From: a virus
Virus record (IMG/VR): IMGVR_UViG_3300017615_000002
Span: 1-39,084 of that record
DNA length: 39,084 nucleotides
Direction: 5' to 3' (one strand)
Shown: positions 12,876-20,872 of the stretch, one piece after another
Numbering within the stretch: position 1 is the first letter of the stretch
Layout: every line of letters starts with the position of its first letter
Notes under the pieces: generated by a model
Database searches by the model: none
What the model saw: only the letters and a program-made list of their open reading frames with translations
Told to the model about the DNA's origin: nothing
Program-made: the position numbers and the translations under genes

Positions 12876-12954
12876 GAAGGGCTTTTTGGATGATGTCAGT
12901 CATTTAAGGTTCCTAAGAAAGGCCCACTTACGCCGCCAGCGAAGTGGGCTTTTT
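12876..12954 (+). ncRNA. predicted short terminated leader RNA (about 75-80 nt)
   Basis: If transcription starts near 12876 and stops in the T-run at 12950-12954, a discrete short RNA is made. A small GCCC-CGAA-GGGC hairpin (12871-12882) overlaps its beginning. It could be a lambda 6S-like by-product of an antiterminated promoter or a regulatory RNA. This is predicted from promoter and terminator positions only. A weak open frame across this span (12886-13080) is not supported. Confidence 0.4.
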
Positions 12955-12955
12955 G
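12921..12955 (+). terminator. intrinsic terminator upstream of the NusG-like gene
   Basis: An 8-bp stem GCCCACTT (12922-12929) / AAGTGGGC (12942-12949) with further pairing in the loop is followed at once by TTTTT. It would end transcripts from both the replication operon and the promoter at 12841-12869 before they reach the gene at 13050. Confidence 0.85.
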
Positions 12956-13049
12956 TTGTTGCAACTGAATATCGCTTGCCAACCACAGCAAATCCCACTA
13001 AGCACACCCTCGGGCAAACCGTCGACGGGCCAACCAAGGACCGCGACAA

Positions 13050-13577
13050 ATGCAGCATGAATCCAACTGGCACGTTCTAATCGTTCAATCCGGGCAAGAG
13101 ACCAAAGCGCGCGACAATCTCACTGAATGGGGTCGCGTTGAAGCCTATCTCCCAATGCGCAGGTTCTGGAAGCGCGAGACGCGAGGCACTAAACGTGTCC
13201 GTATTGCCTCAGAGGCGGCGCTGTACGCGGGTTATCTGTTTTTCCGGTGTGATCTATCGAAAATCGGTGCAAGCCTCTGTGTGGCTAAATCTGGGGCTTC
13301 TAGCGTGCTGATGTTTGATGGCATACCGGCTCAGATTCCAAACGGTCTGGTTCTGGCCATGCGTAAGTCTGAAGAGCTGGGCAAATGGGATGACACCATT
13401 GCAGAGGCCGAGCGCTTCAAGAGTTTGATTGGCAGCCAGATCACAATCAAGGACGGCGTGTTGGCTGGGTTCTTGGCGACGATCACGGCACCATGTGGCC
13501 AAGATCGGGTTTATGCTGAGACATTAGGGCCGCGACCTATTAAGACGGTGTTGGATGTTAGCGATTTAGTTGCTTGA
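13050..13577 (+). CDS. NusG/RfaH-family transcription factor (candidate late antiterminator)
   Basis: This 175-residue protein has an NGN domain (6-107): WHVLIVQSGQETKARDNL, EAYLPMRR, ALYAGYLFFRCDL, VLMFDGIPAQIPNGL. A KOW domain follows (124-160; LIGSQITIKDGVLAGFLATI). NGN binds the RNA polymerase clamp and reduces pausing; specialised paralogues such as RfaH and LoaP act at chosen operons. It starts at 13050, 9 nt after AAGGA, and follows an intrinsic terminator. The long late operon lies immediately downstream. A role as a Q-like antiterminator is inferred. The alternative is a general NusG mimic. Confidence 0.85.
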   Translation: MQHESNWHVLIVQSGQETKARDNLTEWGRVEAYLPMRRFWKRETRGTKRVRIASEAALYAGYLFFRCDLSKIGASLCVAKSGASSVLMFDGIPAQIPNGLVLAMRKSEELGKWDDTIAEAERFKSLIGSQITIKDGVLAGFLATITAPCGQDRVYAETLGPRPIKTVLDVSDLVA

Positions 13578-13602
13578 CACCCACTTGCGAATCAGTTAAC
13601 CG
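13574..13602 (+). promoter_or_regulatory. possible late promoter at the end of the NusG-like gene
   Basis: TTGACA (13574-13579) overlaps the stop codon of the NusG-like gene. A 17-bp spacer leads to TAACCG, a poor -10. It would drive the leader peptide, the secreted-type protein, HNH and terminase genes. The perfect -35 with a weak -10 suggests an activated promoter or a chance match. Confidence 0.3.
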
Positions 13603-13618
13603 CGAAACAGGACGAGAG

Positions 13619-13693
13619 ATGCAGTGCACCCCTGAGAGCCACGCTCCCCTGCTCAATGTGTTTGAGCGCGTTGGAAAAGTATTGCCTAAATGA
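13619..13693 (+). CDS. possible 24-residue leader peptide
   Basis: An ATG 7-8 nt after AGGA opens a 24-codon frame (MQCTPESHAPLLNVFERVGK and four more) that ends in an ATGA overlap with the next gene. It could be a leader peptide that couples translation to the gene at 13690. Too short for certainty. Confidence 0.35.
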   Translation: MQCTPESHAPLLNVFERVGKVLPK

Positions 13694-14061
13694 TTTTGAC
13701 CCTCGCGCTATTAGCTGCACAACTAGGCCCAGTCACCGAGACCGAGTTCACTAAGGCCGAACGGGATCGGGTTATTGTGGTGGCACGAGCTGTTAGGGTT
13801 AACCTTAGCAAGACCCTGCTCTCCTATCGCTCCAGCTATTTCGATAGCGTCAAGGTTATCAAGACAGATCGTGGCTTTCATATCTTCTGCGGTCTAATGC
13901 GTGGCCCTACCAAGCAAGGCCGCATGTCTGACTGGTTGCAGTTCTATGCAACACCTACCGTGTTTGAGACTGGCCCTAAGGCTTACGAGCTATGCACCTA
14001 CACACCGGGCAAGCAGGACACGATTGGCTATTCTGCCCATATGAATTGGCCAGTTGACTAA
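13690..14061 (+). CDS. hypothetical protein with N-terminal hydrophobic segment
   Basis: This 123-residue protein begins with a short hydrophobic stretch (MILTLALLAAQLGPVTETE) that could act as a signal peptide, though it lacks basic residues at the start. The rest is a mixed alpha/beta domain with GFHIFCGLMRGPTKQGRMSD and TPGKQDTIGYSAHMNW. It has two cysteines (about 68 and 103) that could pair if exported. No family is recognised. It lies between the NusG-like gene and HNH. Confidence 0.6.
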   Translation: MILTLALLAAQLGPVTETEFTKAERDRVIVVARAVRVNLSKTLLSYRSSYFDSVKVIKTDRGFHIFCGLMRGPTKQGRMSDWLQFYATPTVFETGPKAYELCTYTPGKQDTIGYSAHMNWPVD

Positions 14062-14347
14062 GCAACCTACCCGACCCTCATGGCATGGGCTCTACTCTAC
14101 CAAAGCATGGCAATCACTAAGGCGCGACACATTGGTGCGCGACTTGTTCGTCTGCCAAATATGTAATTCAGTTGCCAATGTGGTCGATCACATAAAGGCG
14201 CACAAAGGCGATCCAGACTTGTTCTGGGATCAAGCTAACCTGCAGTCACTATGCAAGCCATGCCACGACAGGCACGCACAGAGGCGTGATCGAGGTGGTG
14301 ATATCAGGGCAGTAGGTCCAGACGGATGGCCGATTGGTGAGCGATGA
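14054..14347 (+). CDS. HNH endonuclease next to terminase
   Basis: This 97-residue protein starts at a TTG (14054) because no ATG or GTG is available before the conserved region. It has the HNH/zinc pattern CQIC (about 34-37), VVDHIKAHKGDPDLFWDQ, NLQSLCKPCHDRHAQRRD. HNH proteins in this place, just upstream of the small terminase gene, work with terminase in cos cleavage and packaging in HK97-type phages. It overlaps the preceding gene by 8 bp. Confidence 0.88.
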   Translation: MTKQPTRPSWHGLYSTKAWQSLRRDTLVRDLFVCQICNSVANVVDHIKAHKGDPDLFWDQANLQSLCKPCHDRHAQRRDRGGDIRAVGPDGWPIGER

Positions 14348-14459
14348 GACCCCGAGGGGTGTATCAAATCTCTAGGGCGTTTCTTTTATTCAGCGGTGCC
14401 AGTCTGTAAAAATATCGCTAACACAGTTTCTCGCCCGCGCGCGCGACGATGGGGCCAAA
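14346..14459. other. non-coding gap with probable cos region
   Basis: This 114-bp gap between HNH and the small terminase gene holds a near-palindrome ACCCCGAGGGGT, then GTATCAAATCTCTAGGGCG, an A/T-rich stretch (TGTAAAAATATCGC) and an alternating CGCCCGCGCGCGCGACG block just before the terminase ribosome site (GGGG). In cos phages with an HNH gene the cohesive end site usually lies here. The exact nick positions cannot be read. A 21-codon frame starting at 14345 is considered chance. Confidence 0.45.
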
Positions 14460-14933
14460 ATGACAAAGCGCCAAAGACTGGATAGCACCGTCGAGCAAGT
14501 CATGGTGGCAACAAGGCCCCGTGTTTTGATAGTGCCTCCTGAGCATGTAGAGCTTACGGACGCCCAGATGCGGTTTTGGGCGTCGACGACAAATCAGCCT
14601 GGGCGTGATTGGCCTGCAGATGATTTGGAAATTGCGGCTTTGCTTTGTCGTGCGTTGGCTCGGCTTGAGCGTGAGACCCACGAGCTGGATGGCGAGGATA
14701 GCGTTATCGTGTCCGAGAAGGGCGCGCAGATGGCGAATCCCCGGCTCCGTATCATTGGCGATTTGCACGCGCAGATTATGAAATACCGCCAAGACTTGCG
14801 GATCAATGATCGCGGCAAGAATGGCGAGCGGCGAGACGCTGACAAACGGCGGGCAGCTACAGCTGATTTGGATAGCCGATTTGAGGCGCAAGAATCCGAT
14901 GATAATTTGTTGGCTGGCATGAGGTTTAATTGA
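14460..14933 (+). CDS. terS: terminase small subunit (P27 family)
   Basis: This 157-residue protein lies directly between HNH and the large terminase. It has the helical P27 pattern: LTDAQMRFWASTT, WPADDLEIAALLCRALARLE, NPRLRIIGDLHAQIMKYRQD, and a charged C-terminal tail ending in FN. It should recognise phage DNA at cos/pac and load the large subunit. The stop overlaps the large-subunit start (TTGA). Confidence 0.85.
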   Translation: MTKRQRLDSTVEQVMVATRPRVLIVPPEHVELTDAQMRFWASTTNQPGRDWPADDLEIAALLCRALARLERETHELDGEDSVIVSEKGAQMANPRLRIIGDLHAQIMKYRQDLRINDRGKNGERRDADKRRAATADLDSRFEAQESDDNLLAGMRFN

Positions 14934-16555
14934 AGGCCGCCAAGCTACCCGAAGAAGTCAAATTGGCCATTCGATGCGGCCCGGTTCCAGAGTTGAGAGA
15001 CTGGCGGTCTCTGCCGATCTCACAATTGACGCGCGCCGAAAAAAACATGCGGTTTGTCGAAACCTTTTGTAGGGTTCCAGACGGCAAGTTGGTGGGGCAG
15101 CCGGTTCGGCTTTTAGAGTTTCAGCAAGCGTTCTTTTATGCGGTTTACGACAACGAGGTTCCTACTCGGGAAGCCATTTTGTCTATTGGCCGCAAGAATG
15201 CGAAAACGGCGACTATTGCTTTCATTGTTTTGATCCATGTGATCGGGCCAGAAGCGCGGCGAAACTCTGAGATAATCAGCGGCGCTCGGTCAAGAAAACA
15301 AGCCGCGCAGGTATTCAACTACGCGGCAAAAGTTTTAAGGCAGGACCAAAAGCTGTCTAGCTTGGTTCGAATTGTTGACAGTGCAAAGCGCATTGTCGGT
15401 CTGGCGATGAACGTCACCTATGAAGCCCTTGCCGCTGAAGCTGGCACGGCCATGGGTGGGTCTCCCATCCTGACGATTCTGGATGAAGCGGGCCAGATTA
15501 AAGGCCCTACAGATGACTTTGTGGACGCGATCACTACTGGTCAAGGGGCGCATGAAGCGCCACTGACGATCACGATTAGCACGCAAGCGCCTACCGATGG
15601 CGACTATCTGTCTATCCAGATTGACGATGCGATGGTCTCCAAAGACCCAACTATCGTTTGTCACGTTTATGAAGCGCCTGCCGATTGCGATCTTATGGAC
15701 CGCGAGGCTTGGAAAAAGGCAAATCCGGCGCTTGGTGTGTTCCGTTCGCTGGCTGATCTTGAAGATCAAATGTCCAAGGCGGCACGCATGCCGACCAAGG
15801 AAAACAGCGCCCGAAACTTGTTGCTAAATCAGCGGGTCGAACGGTCTGCGCCATTTGTCAGCAAGGCGCTTTGGCAAGACAACGGGGCGCCTGCTTCCAT
15901 TCCTCTTGGCTCTCGGGTCTGGCTTGGTTTGGACTTGTCGCAGGTGGCCGACTTGACCGCACTGGTTATGGTCGCTGAGTTCGATGGCGTTTGGCATGTG
16001 GTGCCGACCTTCTGGCTCCCCGGCGACGACCTGAGACAGAAGGCAAAAGACGACCGCGTTCCTTATGACGTGTGGCACGACAAGGGATTCCTTGAGGCTG
16101 CACCGGGAAAGACGGTCGATTATGACTTTGTTGCGGCCCATATCGCTGAGATTTGGCGCCTATATGACGTCCAAGGCGCGGCATTTGACCGCTGGAAGTT
16201 CAAGGACCTAAAGCCAAAACTAGAGGCCGAGGGTCTGACAGAAGATGATTTTGAGCGCTGGCACGACTTTGGGCAGGGCTACAAGTCGATGGCCCCGGCT
16301 CTGAATGTGCTTGAAGCAGACCTGCTGAATAACCGCCTCGCTCACGGCAATCACCCTGTGTTGGCCTTCTGCGCTGGTAACGCGGTGGTTCAAGAAGATG
16401 CAGCCTCAAACAGAAAACTAATCAAGCTGGCAAGGCACAGAAGGATTGACGGCATGATTGCTCTTACAATGGCGCGCGGCATTTCTGGCCAGACTGAAGC
16501 CGAGGAAGTCGGCACACCATGGGACGCGAACTTAGATTATGAGTTGGCGCTATAA
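14930..16555 (+). CDS. terL: terminase large subunit
   Basis: This 541-residue motor starts at a TTG (14930) within a TTGA overlap, which implies translational coupling. The ATPase domain has Walker A SIGRKNAKTA (85-94) and Walker B ILTILDEAG with D185/E186. The C-terminal RNase H-like nuclease has GLDLSQVADLTAL near residue 335 and a final IDGMIALTMA acidic site. The family is the HK97-type Terminase_1 group that packages DNA from cos or 3'-cos ends. The next gene starts in TAATG. Confidence 0.95.
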   Translation: MKAAKLPEEVKLAIRCGPVPELRDWRSLPISQLTRAEKNMRFVETFCRVPDGKLVGQPVRLLEFQQAFFYAVYDNEVPTREAILSIGRKNAKTATIAFIVLIHVIGPEARRNSEIISGARSRKQAAQVFNYAAKVLRQDQKLSSLVRIVDSAKRIVGLAMNVTYEALAAEAGTAMGGSPILTILDEAGQIKGPTDDFVDAITTGQGAHEAPLTITISTQAPTDGDYLSIQIDDAMVSKDPTIVCHVYEAPADCDLMDREAWKKANPALGVFRSLADLEDQMSKAARMPTKENSARNLLLNQRVERSAPFVSKALWQDNGAPASIPLGSRVWLGLDLSQVADLTALVMVAEFDGVWHVVPTFWLPGDDLRQKAKDDRVPYDVWHDKGFLEAAPGKTVDYDFVAAHIAEIWRLYDVQGAAFDRWKFKDLKPKLEAEGLTEDDFERWHDFGQGYKSMAPALNVLEADLLNNRLAHGNHPVLAFCAGNAVVQEDAASNRKLIKLARHRRIDGMIALTMARGISGQTEAEEVGTPWDANLDYELAL

Positions 16556-17784
16556 TGTGGCCTTTTGAAAAGCGCACAAGTCAACCTGTCGAGGCGCGCG
16601 AGGTGGTTAGCGAGACCGCTTTCGTGCAAATCTTGAACGGATTTGGCGGCGGCGGAAACGAAACTGGCGAGGTCGTCACGACCGATTCAGCGCTGAAAGT
16701 TCCTGCGGTCTGGGCTGCGGTCAACTTTCTGGCTGGCACGCTGGCGAGTTTGCCGCTGAATGTGTACCAGAAAAAGGATTCCGGCCGCGTTCGTGTTAAG
16801 GGCGGGCTGCAAACTATTTTGCACGACGCATGGACGCCTGAGCAATCGAGCTTTCGGGCGCGGTTCAAATTCTGGACGGACGTGTTCACGGGCGGTCGTG
16901 GTGTGGCTTTTATCGAGCGCGCGCCCTCGTGCGTTGTACTGAATATCTGGCCGCTCGACCCGACCAAGACCACTATCGAGAAGCGCGCAGGTCAAGAAAC
17001 TCTGTACAAGTACGACGGCAAGACCTATCTCGCCAGCGAAATTCTCGACATTCCATTCAGCCTAAAGCCAGATGGCATTACGCACCGTGGCCCGATCACG
17101 ACTTGCGCCGATGCGATTGGCTTGGCGATGGCTGTCAATAAGCAGGCGGCGCGGTATTTCTCGAACGGTGGTGTTCCGCCGTTTGTCGTGACTGGCAATT
17201 TTCAAAGCGCGGGCAGCTTGGCTAAGGCGCAAGAGGATTTCCGGGGCGCGATTAAGAAGGCGACAAACAATCGCGAGCAGGCGCTTGTTTTGCCTAATCA
17301 GATGGACATTAAGCCGCTCGGTGGAAACGCAGAGCAGCAACAGCTTATCGAAACCCAGCGCTGGTGTGTCGAGCAAGTGGCGCGGATTTATTCTCTGCCG
17401 CCAACCTTCTTGCAAGACCTGACACATGGGACATTTTCAAACACCGAACAGCAAGATTTGCACGTGTCAAAGCACACTTTGCGGCGCTGGCTTGAGCAGT
17501 TCGAGCAGGAATTAAACCTCAAATTATGGGGTCGCTCGCGGTCTGGCACCTATGCCGAGCACAATCAGGACGCGCTTTTGCGTGGCGACTTCACAAGCCG
17601 AATGACCGGTTACGCCACTGGAATCCAGAACGCGATCATGAAGCCTTCCGAGGTTCGCGACCGCGAGAATTTACCGAATGAACCTGCGGGCGACGTGTTG
17701 CTTATTCAAGGCGCGACGGTCCCGCTTGGGACGCAGCCCAATGCGGAGCAATTGCCAATGGCACAAGGAAACGCAGATGATTGA
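16555..17784 (+). CDS. HK97-family portal protein
   Basis: This 409-residue protein forms the dodecameric DNA entry ring at the capsid vertex. Typical phrases are ALKVPAVWAAVNFLAGTLAS (about 43-62), LPLNVYQK, GLAMAVNKQAARYFSNG, and RIYSLPPTFLQDLTHGTFSN, then EQEL near the tube-forming region. The length is normal. It is coupled to terL by TAATG and overlaps the protease gene by 8 bp. Confidence 0.93.
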   Translation: MWPFEKRTSQPVEAREVVSETAFVQILNGFGGGGNETGEVVTTDSALKVPAVWAAVNFLAGTLASLPLNVYQKKDSGRVRVKGGLQTILHDAWTPEQSSFRARFKFWTDVFTGGRGVAFIERAPSCVVLNIWPLDPTKTTIEKRAGQETLYKYDGKTYLASEILDIPFSLKPDGITHRGPITTCADAIGLAMAVNKQAARYFSNGGVPPFVVTGNFQSAGSLAKAQEDFRGAIKKATNNREQALVLPNQMDIKPLGGNAEQQQLIETQRWCVEQVARIYSLPPTFLQDLTHGTFSNTEQQDLHVSKHTLRRWLEQFEQELNLKLWGRSRSGTYAEHNQDALLRGDFTSRMTGYATGIQNAIMKPSEVRDRENLPNEPAGDVLLIQGATVPLGTQPNAEQLPMAQGNADD

Positions 17785-18364
17785 CCATGAGCGACGCGCT
17801 GGCCTCAATCCCGTTGAGATTAGGGCAAAAGAGGACGGAACCGTTCGCGTAGAGGGCTATGCGGCGGTATTTGACCAAGCTGCAGACATTGGCGGCTGGT
17901 TTACCGAGACCATCGCCCGCGGTGCTTTCAAGGAAGCCATCAAGCGCGATGACGTGGTTTTTCTAATCAATCATGACGGATTGCCATTAGCGCGCACTCG
18001 CTCGGGTACTTTGGAGCTGAAAGAGGACGAAACTGGCCTATGGATGGGCGCGGATTTGGACTCAGAAGACCCAGACGTTCGCTCTATAGTGCCAAAAATG
18101 AAGCGTGGCGACCTCGATAAGATGTCGTTCGCCTTTCGCGTCAAGAAGGAAGAGTGGGACGAGACTGTCGACCCACCAAAGCGCACCATTCGCGCGGTCG
18201 ATTTGGTCGACGTCGCTATTGTGACGACCCCGGCTTATGAAGGCACGAGCATCGCTCTGCGTTCTTTGGACGACGCGCGCAAAGATCGGCGCGCTCAAAA
18301 CTTTAACGCGGCGGCTCAACGTATCCGCAACCGCAACAAGATTGCCCTAGCTGAAAAGAAGTAG
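17777..18364 (+). CDS. HK97-family prohead protease
   Basis: From the ATG at 17777 (195 residues) the protein matches the U35 serine proteases that cut the capsid scaffold domain during maturation. It shows VEGYAAVFDQAADIGGW (25-41), GAFKEAI, catalytic H66 in LINHDGLPLARTRSGTLEL, S117 in KMSFAFRV, and VDVAIVTTPAYEGTSI. Reading from 17678 would only extend into the portal gene. The last 30 residues are basic and likely removed. Confidence 0.93.
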   Translation: MIDHERRAGLNPVEIRAKEDGTVRVEGYAAVFDQAADIGGWFTETIARGAFKEAIKRDDVVFLINHDGLPLARTRSGTLELKEDETGLWMGADLDSEDPDVRSIVPKMKRGDLDKMSFAFRVKKEEWDETVDPPKRTIRAVDLVDVAIVTTPAYEGTSIALRSLDDARKDRRAQNFNAAAQRIRNRNKIALAEKK

Positions 18365-18432
18365 GGCAGACACCCCGTGACGGGAGTAAGGCGCAAGCCG
18401 AATGTTTCCACGACATTAAGGGAACATTACCA

Positions 18433-19692
18433 ATGTCGAAAATTAAAACTCTGAGTGAAGAGCGCGCCCGCGTCATTACTGAGGCCCGCACCCTTAACGA
18501 TACCATCACCCCCGAAACCTCCGAAGCCGATGCAAAGCACATCGAAGCCCAGGTGGATAAGGCTCTGGCCCGTTCGGTCGAATTGGACGCTCAAATTGAG
18601 CGCCTGAAGAAGATCGAAGAAGCTGAAGCCCGCTTCAACAGCCAAGCCGACCCACGCCGTCCAGACGGCGAAGCTCGTGCGCGCGCTCAAGACGAAGCCT
18701 CGACGGTTTCCTACCGTGAGGCATTTGCCGAAATGATGCGTCATGGCGGCAATGTTTCGGAAATGTCCGCTGAATCTCGCGCGGTTTTGGCTAAGGGTGC
18801 AACGCCATTCGAAGCCCGCGTGCAAGTTGGCCAGACCACCACGGCTGGTGGCTTTACCGTTCCGACCGAATTGCAGCAAGGCATCATCAAGGCAATGGCT
18901 CTTTGGGGTCCAATGTACGATGAAAATGTTGCCTTCACCTTGAATACCTCGGCAGGCAACCCGCTGACTTTCACTGGTGTCAACGACATTGCCGTCGCGG
19001 TTTCCCAGCACACCCAAGGCACGCAACTTGCAGACGACAACAGCCAAGACGCTGTGTTCTCGCAAATCACGTTAGGCGCGCACGCCTACAACACCGAGTG
19101 GGTCCAAATCTCGTTCGAATTGGCTAACGATTCCATCGAAAATATGGAAGCCGTGCTGATCGATTTGCTTGGCGAGCGTATGGGCCGTCGCGCAAACACC
19201 GAATTGACCACCGGCGACGGCACTGGCGACCCACAAGGCGTCGTTGTCGGCTCGACCTTGGGCCGCACCGCAGCCGCAGCCGCAGCAGTCACCGGTGATG
19301 AAATCATCGACCTGTTGCACTCGGTCGATCCAGCCTATCGCCAGTCGCCAAAAGCGGCCTTCATGTTCAACGACTTGACCCTCGGTGTCATTCGCAAGCT
19401 GAAGGACGGTCAAGGCAACTACCTCTGGCAAATGGGCGACGTTCGCACCGCGCAACCCGGCACCCTGCTCGGCTATCGCTACTATGTGAACCAAGCCATG
19501 GCTAACGTCGCAACCGCGCAGCGTTCGATCATCTTCGGCGACTTTTCTAAGTATTACGTCCGCAAAGTTGGCGCTCCTGTCATCGGTGTGGCTCGTGAAC
19601 GCTTCTGGCCACAAGTCGGCATCGCTGGCTTGCTGCGCCTTGACGGTCGCTTGATGGACACTCGCGCCGTTAAGCACTTGGTCCAAGCATAA
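18433..19692 (+). CDS. HK97-fold major capsid protein
   Basis: This 419-residue capsid protein has an N-terminal coiled-coil delta domain (1-105) that serves as built-in scaffold and should be cut by the protease. The mature HK97-fold part begins near GATPFEARVQVGQTTTAGGF; further phrases are VPTELQQGIIKAMALWGPM, FSQITLGAHAYNTEWVQIS, NTELTTGDGTGDPQGVV, FGDFSKYYVRK. The gap before it (18365-18432) contains only its ribosome site. A strong hairpin follows the gene. Confidence 0.95.
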   Translation: MSKIKTLSEERARVITEARTLNDTITPETSEADAKHIEAQVDKALARSVELDAQIERLKKIEEAEARFNSQADPRRPDGEARARAQDEASTVSYREAFAEMMRHGGNVSEMSAESRAVLAKGATPFEARVQVGQTTTAGGFTVPTELQQGIIKAMALWGPMYDENVAFTLNTSAGNPLTFTGVNDIAVAVSQHTQGTQLADDNSQDAVFSQITLGAHAYNTEWVQISFELANDSIENMEAVLIDLLGERMGRRANTELTTGDGTGDPQGVVVGSTLGRTAAAAAAVTGDEIIDLLHSVDPAYRQSPKAAFMFNDLTLGVIRKLKDGQGNYLWQMGDVRTAQPGTLLGYRYYVNQAMANVATAQRSIIFGDFSKYYVRKVGAPVIGVARERFWPQVGIAGLLRLDGRLMDTRAVKHLVQA

Positions 19693-19694
19693 CC

Positions 19695-19747
19695 GATTGC
19701 ATCTTGAAGGGGAGCGCTTCCGGGCGCTCTCCCGACTAAATGCAATC
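19695..19747 (+). other. long imperfect hairpin after the capsid gene
   Basis: An outer stem GATTGCAT (19695-19702)/ATGCAATC (19740-19747) encloses an inner GAGCGC/GCGCTC stem with GGG/CCC beyond it. There is no T-run, so this is probably an RNA stability element or partial terminator that sets capsid mRNA level above the downstream genes. Confidence 0.5.
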
Positions 19748-19758
19748 AGGGGATTCCC

Positions 19759-19938
19759 ATGAAAATTAAGCTACTCGTAAGCCGCGCCGGAATGGACTTT
19801 TCTCAAAATGCTGGTGACGAAATCGAAGTGGAAGCGGCAGAAGCCAAGCGCATGATTGACGCTGGCCAAGCTGAAGCCATTAAAGCGCCAAAAGTAGAGC
19901 GCGCGGTTGCTGCTGATAAGGCGACCGAGACCCGCTAA
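19759..19938 (+). CDS. 59-residue head-associated hypothetical protein
   Basis: This gene lies between the capsid and the head-tail connector and ends in TAATG with the connector start. The product begins MKIKLLVSRAGMDFSQNAGD and has an acidic helix followed by a charged tail. Small proteins of this kind are frequent after HK97-type capsid genes and are of unknown function. AGGGG lies about 7 nt upstream of the start. Confidence 0.75.
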   Translation: MKIKLLVSRAGMDFSQNAGDEIEVEAAEAKRMIDAGQAEAIKAPKVERAVAADKATETR

Positions 19939-20543
19939 TGTATAGCGTTTTGGATGGTCGCATTTTAACGCGGGTCACTGGCCCAGAGAACCTTTTGACC
20001 TTGGCAGAGGCTAAGGCACACCTGCGCGCCCTCCATGACGACGACGACAGCTATATTTCTGACTTGGTGGAGTCGGCGACCGCTGAGCTTGACGGGCCTG
20101 AAGGCATGTACGGTTATCCGGTGGCCGATCAGCGCTGGCAAATGGTGACATTTGGCCCCGATAAGGATGGCCGATTGACCTTTCCGGTCACCCCAGTTCG
20201 CAGCTTGTTCTCGGTTTCATATTGGCCTGTCGGCGGTGGCGCTCAAGTGGTGCAGACTGGCTCGACGGTAACCGATAATTGGCAGTTATTCGCGGGCGAT
20301 GCATGGGCATATATGACGCCAGTATCAAACGTTTGGCCCGGATTAGCTGACCGCGAGGACGCTTTTACGGTGCAATTTAACGCCGGATATTCGCCAGTTC
20401 CGGCCGATATTAAGCAGGCCTGCCGCTTTTTGGTGAATGGCATGTACGAAAATCGCTCAACCGTGCTTGCGGGTGCGATGAAAGAGAATTTCGCGGTCGA
20501 AAGCCTAGTCAATAAGCGGAGGCGTTGGTGGCTGGCTTCGTGA
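19938..20543 (+). CDS. head-tail connector (phiE125 gp8/HK97 gp6-like)
   Basis: This 201-residue protein has the N-terminal helical connector motif LLTLAEAKAHLRALHDDDDS (19-38) and YISDLVESATAELDG, then a beta region VTPVRSLFSVSYW, and a final helical segment DIKQACRFLVNGMYENR. These proteins form the ring beneath the portal. The position after the capsid block fits. Coupled both sides (TAATG, TGATG). Confidence 0.88.
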   Translation: MYSVLDGRILTRVTGPENLLTLAEAKAHLRALHDDDDSYISDLVESATAELDGPEGMYGYPVADQRWQMVTFGPDKDGRLTFPVTPVRSLFSVSYWPVGGGAQVVQTGSTVTDNWQLFAGDAWAYMTPVSNVWPGLADREDAFTVQFNAGYSPVPADIKQACRFLVNGMYENRSTVLAGAMKENFAVESLVNKRRRWWLAS

Positions 20544-20872
20544 TGTCTGGCGAGCGTGATCGGCTGATTACGTTGCAGAAAAAGACCTACACGCTAGACG
20601 GATTTGGCGGCGAGGTTATCACCTGGACGACAATCGGCGAGCGTTGGGCATCTTCGAAGCCTGTCAAAGACGGCGAGCGGTTTGGCAATCAAGAGGCAAT
20701 CGCCACGATTACGCACCGTTTCCAGATTCCATGGGATCGAGTGGCAGCACTAACTGATCCAACTTATCGGGTTTTATTTGACGGTCGCTTCTATGACGTG
20801 GTGGCCGTGAAGGAAATCGGACGGCGCGAGGGTATCGAGATCAGCGCGACGGCTCGGGCTGAAAATGGCTAA
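20543..20872 (+). CDS. head closure/head-tail adaptor (SPP1 gp16-like)
   Basis: From the ATG at 20543 in TGATG, this is a 109-residue protein of the head-completion family: GERDRLITLQKKTYTLDGFG, GERWASSKPVKDGERFGNQE, RFQIPWDRVAALTDPTYRVL and FDGRFYDVVAVKEIGRREGI. It plugs the connector and offers the surface for the tail. The reading from 20525 adds six residues that overlap the connector gene and is less likely. Confidence 0.88.
   Translation: MSGERDRLITLQKKTYTLDGFGGEVITWTTIGERWASSKPVKDGERFGNQEAIATITHRFQIPWDRVAALTDPTYRVLFDGRFYDVVAVKEIGRREGIEISATARAENG

Noticed and set aside
12886-13080. 64-codon plus-strand frame between the initiator and the NusG-like gene
   Set aside because: It runs through an intrinsic terminator hairpin, has no ribosome site and overlaps the start of the NusG-like gene.
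13690-13750. secreted toxin or antitoxin pair around the NusG-like gene
   Set aside because: The hydrophobic N-terminus of the 13690 product is not a clear signal peptide and no partner gene with toxin-antitoxin features is adjacent.
14345-14410. 21-codon frame overlapping the HNH stop by ATGA
   Set aside because: It lies in the probable cos region and shows no protein-like pattern; the coupling alone is not enough at this length.
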